A DNA stretch of 7,203 nt, taken from contig JAHRVS010000409.1 of NCBI GenBank assembly GCA_019090565.1, positions 1-7,203 of the forward strand, written 5' to 3'. The notes under the pieces were generated by a model, which saw only the letters and a list, made by a program, of their open reading frames with translations, had not been told where the DNA came from and did no database searches. Made by a program: the position numbers and the translations under genes. Every line of letters starts with the position of its first letter. Position 1 is the first letter of the stretch. Below, piece after piece: positions 6,314-7,203 of this stretch. The stretch comes from Gammaproteobacteria bacterium (GTDB taxonomy: Bacteria; Pseudomonadota; Gammaproteobacteria; Pseudomonadales; UBA3067).

Positions 6314-6350
6314 AAAAAAAACGGGGGCGACAATACTATTTTATCGCGCC
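6314..6350 (-). terminator. Hairpin plus U8 in the rph leader, candidate attenuator
   Basis: Read on the minus strand, GGCGCGATA (6350-6342) pairs with TATTG-T-CGCC (6335-6326): nine pairs including one G-U, one bulged T at 6330 and a six-base loop AAATAG. After CCCG (6325-6322) come eight T (6321-6314). The structure lies between the candidate promoter and the rph ribosome site, where it could end transcription early. The four bases between stem and U run weaken the case for a strong intrinsic terminator. Confidence 0.42.
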
Positions 6351-6413
6351 TAAAAGTCGTGCTTGAGAATTGCGCCTAGTATAAACTTTTGTATGCACCT
6401 GTCGCACCTAGTA
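6346..6413 (+). repeat. Repeated GC(A/G)CCTA motifs in the divergent rph/yicC region
   Basis: Plus-strand copies are GCGCCTAAAA (6346-6355), GCGCCTAGTA (6372-6381) and GCACCTAGTA (6404-6413), plus a shorter GCACCT at 6395-6400. Copy two overlaps the candidate rph -10 box and copy three its -35 box, so a regulator binding them could control rph. Spacings are uneven (26, 32 and 9 bp). Chance recurrence in a small gap remains possible. Confidence 0.35.
6378..6405 (-). promoter_or_regulatory. Candidate sigma-70 promoter of rph-pyrE
   Basis: On the minus strand GCGACA (6405-6400, matching 4 of 6 of TTGACA) is followed after 16 bp by TATACT (6383-6378, 5 of 6 of TATAAT). Transcription would begin near 6371, leaving a leader of about 80 bases that contains the hairpin-U8 structure. 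The call rests on pattern matching only. The -10 region also reads as TATAAA on the other strand, where I found no good -35 box for yicC. Confidence 0.42.
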
Positions 6414-6444
6414 ATTAGTAAAACTCATTGCATTGGATAAGAAT

Positions 6445-6475
6445 GGGTGCCTCAAAGTTCTCTTTCAGAGCACCC
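6445..6475 (+). promoter_or_regulatory. Hairpin in the yicC 5' leader
   Basis: GGGTGC (6445-6450) pairs with GCACCC (6470-6475). Inside it CT pairs with AG across a bulged A (6469), and after a C-C mismatch AAAG (6454-6457) pairs with CTTT (6462-6465) around the loop TTCT. That makes twelve pairs in total. It ends 7 bases before the yicC ribosome site AGGA and has no T run, so it is more likely a translation- or stability-control element than a terminator. Confidence 0.5.
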
Positions 6476-6492
6476 CTACAATAGGAAAATCG

Positions 6493-7203
6493 ATGATTCG
6501 CAGCATGACTGGCTTTTCACGGCAACAAATCAACCTTGATGGTACGCAGGTTATCTGGGAATTGCGCACCGTTAATCACCGCTACCTGGAGCTCTCTATA
6601 CGTCTACCTGAATCACTGCGGCACACAGAGCAAGCAATGAGACAGCAAATAAAAAGCCAGTTGATACGGGGCAAGGTCGAATGCACCTTAAAGCTAGAAC
6701 CGCTGATTTCAGAGCAGAGCACCATCCAAATCGACACCAATGTTGTCAGCAGCCTTGTGAAACAATGCGAAACATTGAATCAGCAACTCACCAACCCTGC
6801 TCCTATATCAGCCATTGAATTGCTCCAATGGCCTGGGGCAACGCTGCAAGCGAACGCTGGAACGGTATTTCCTGAACACTTACGACCTGAAGCAAAAGTG
6901 CTCGAACTGCTAGGCAGCGCCATCGATGACCTCAATGCAAGCAGGGCAAGAGAGGGGTTGGCCTTAAAAGGGTTCTTACTGGAGCGCAATCAAGCCATTC
7001 CCGCACAGGCCGAGATCCTTCGCGGCCGCCTCCCCGAACTCAACAAGGCCTACCGAGAAAAGCTTCTCTCTAAATTGAACGAATTGGACATAGAAACCCG
7101 TAGCGAACGCACCGAACAAGAGCTGGTTATTATCGCCCAGAAGCTGGATGTGAGCGAAGAACTTGATCGTCTGGACAGCCACTGCCAAGAAGTCAGTCGC
7201 GTA
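6493..7203 (+). CDS. yicC: Endoribonuclease YicC/YloC family (3' partial)
   Basis: The frame from ATG 6493 runs open to the right edge, giving 237 residues of a protein that is about 287 long in E. coli, so roughly the last 50 residues are missing. The start has AGGA (6483-6486) six bases upstream. The N-terminus MIRSMTGFSR and the segments WELRTVNHRYLELSIRLPE (22-40) and IRGKVEC (58-64) are typical of the family. RSERTEQELVIIAQKLDVSEELDRLDSH (203-230) begins the conserved C-terminal part, which in E. coli continues into a VGRRLDF segment that lies off the window. Members are described as endoribonucleases acting on small RNAs and mRNAs in E. coli. The gene is divergent from rph, as in E. coli; in Pseudomonas and relatives gmk often follows. 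An internal ATG (6505) is possible but would drop conserved residues. Confidence 0.96.
   Translation, partial: MIRSMTGFSRQQINLDGTQVIWELRTVNHRYLELSIRLPESLRHTEQAMRQQIKSQLIRGKVECTLKLEPLISEQSTIQIDTNVVSSLVKQCETLNQQLTNPAPISAIELLQWPGATLQANAGTVFPEHLRPEAKVLELLGSAIDDLNASRAREGLALKGFLLERNQAIPAQAEILRGRLPELNKAYREKLLSKLNELDIETRSERTEQELVIIAQKLDVSEELDRLDSHCQEVSRV

Noticed and set aside
6380..6385. TATAAA as the -10 box of yicC on the plus strand
   Set aside because: No acceptable -35 box at 16-18 bp. The same bases read better as TATACT on the other strand for rph, so I left the yicC promoter uncalled.
1..7203. A new defence, mobile or biosynthetic system
   Set aside because: All seven genes are core functions or a known-domain protein, in a gene order shared with Pseudomonas and E. 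coli. I see no transposase, integrase, att-like repeat, CRISPR array, toxin-antitoxin pair or RNA gene.

Overview
The window is an ordinary housekeeping stretch from a gammaproteobacterium. The gene order (algC, argB, slmA, a DUF4124 gene, pyrE, rph, divergent yicC) mixes the Pseudomonas arrangement (algC-argB) with the E. coli one (slmA, rph-pyrE, yicC). The proteins look closest to Pseudomonas-type sequences. Moderate GC content, the long membrane-bound AlgC and the absence of crc between pyrE and rph suggest a marine or cellulolytic relative of Pseudomonas (Cellvibrionales-like). That placement is inference from memory, not a search.

Left half, plus strand. An algC gene cut by the left edge encodes an extracytoplasmic sensor-like region, one membrane helix, an acidic linker and a complete phosphomannomutase/phosphoglucomutase. 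A 280-bp gap follows, holding interleaved hairpins built on AGGCCC, a C-rich G-poor tract that resembles a Rho loading site, and a 21/22-bp tandem repeat. argB (N-acetylglutamate kinase) and slmA (nucleoid occlusion regulator) come next, 17 bp apart and probably co-transcribed.

Right half. Three minus-strand genes point back at slmA. rph (RNase PH) and pyrE (orotate phosphoribosyltransferase) form a tight operon with a 5-bp gap. Downstream of them is a secreted DUF4124/coiled-coil protein of unknown function whose stop lies 9 bp from that of slmA. A 203-bp divergent region separates rph from yicC (endoribonuclease YicC, cut by the right edge). It holds a candidate rph promoter, a hairpin followed by U8 in the rph leader that could be an attenuator, repeated GC(A/G)CCTA motifs, and a hairpin just before the yicC ribosome binding site.

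Together the genes cover sugar-phosphate supply for exopolysaccharide/LPS, arginine and pyrimidine synthesis, RNA processing and division control. I see no mobile element, CRISPR array, defence system, tRNA or rRNA. The best leads are the membrane-tethered AlgC, the possible leader attenuator of rph-pyrE, and the structured algC-argB gap.
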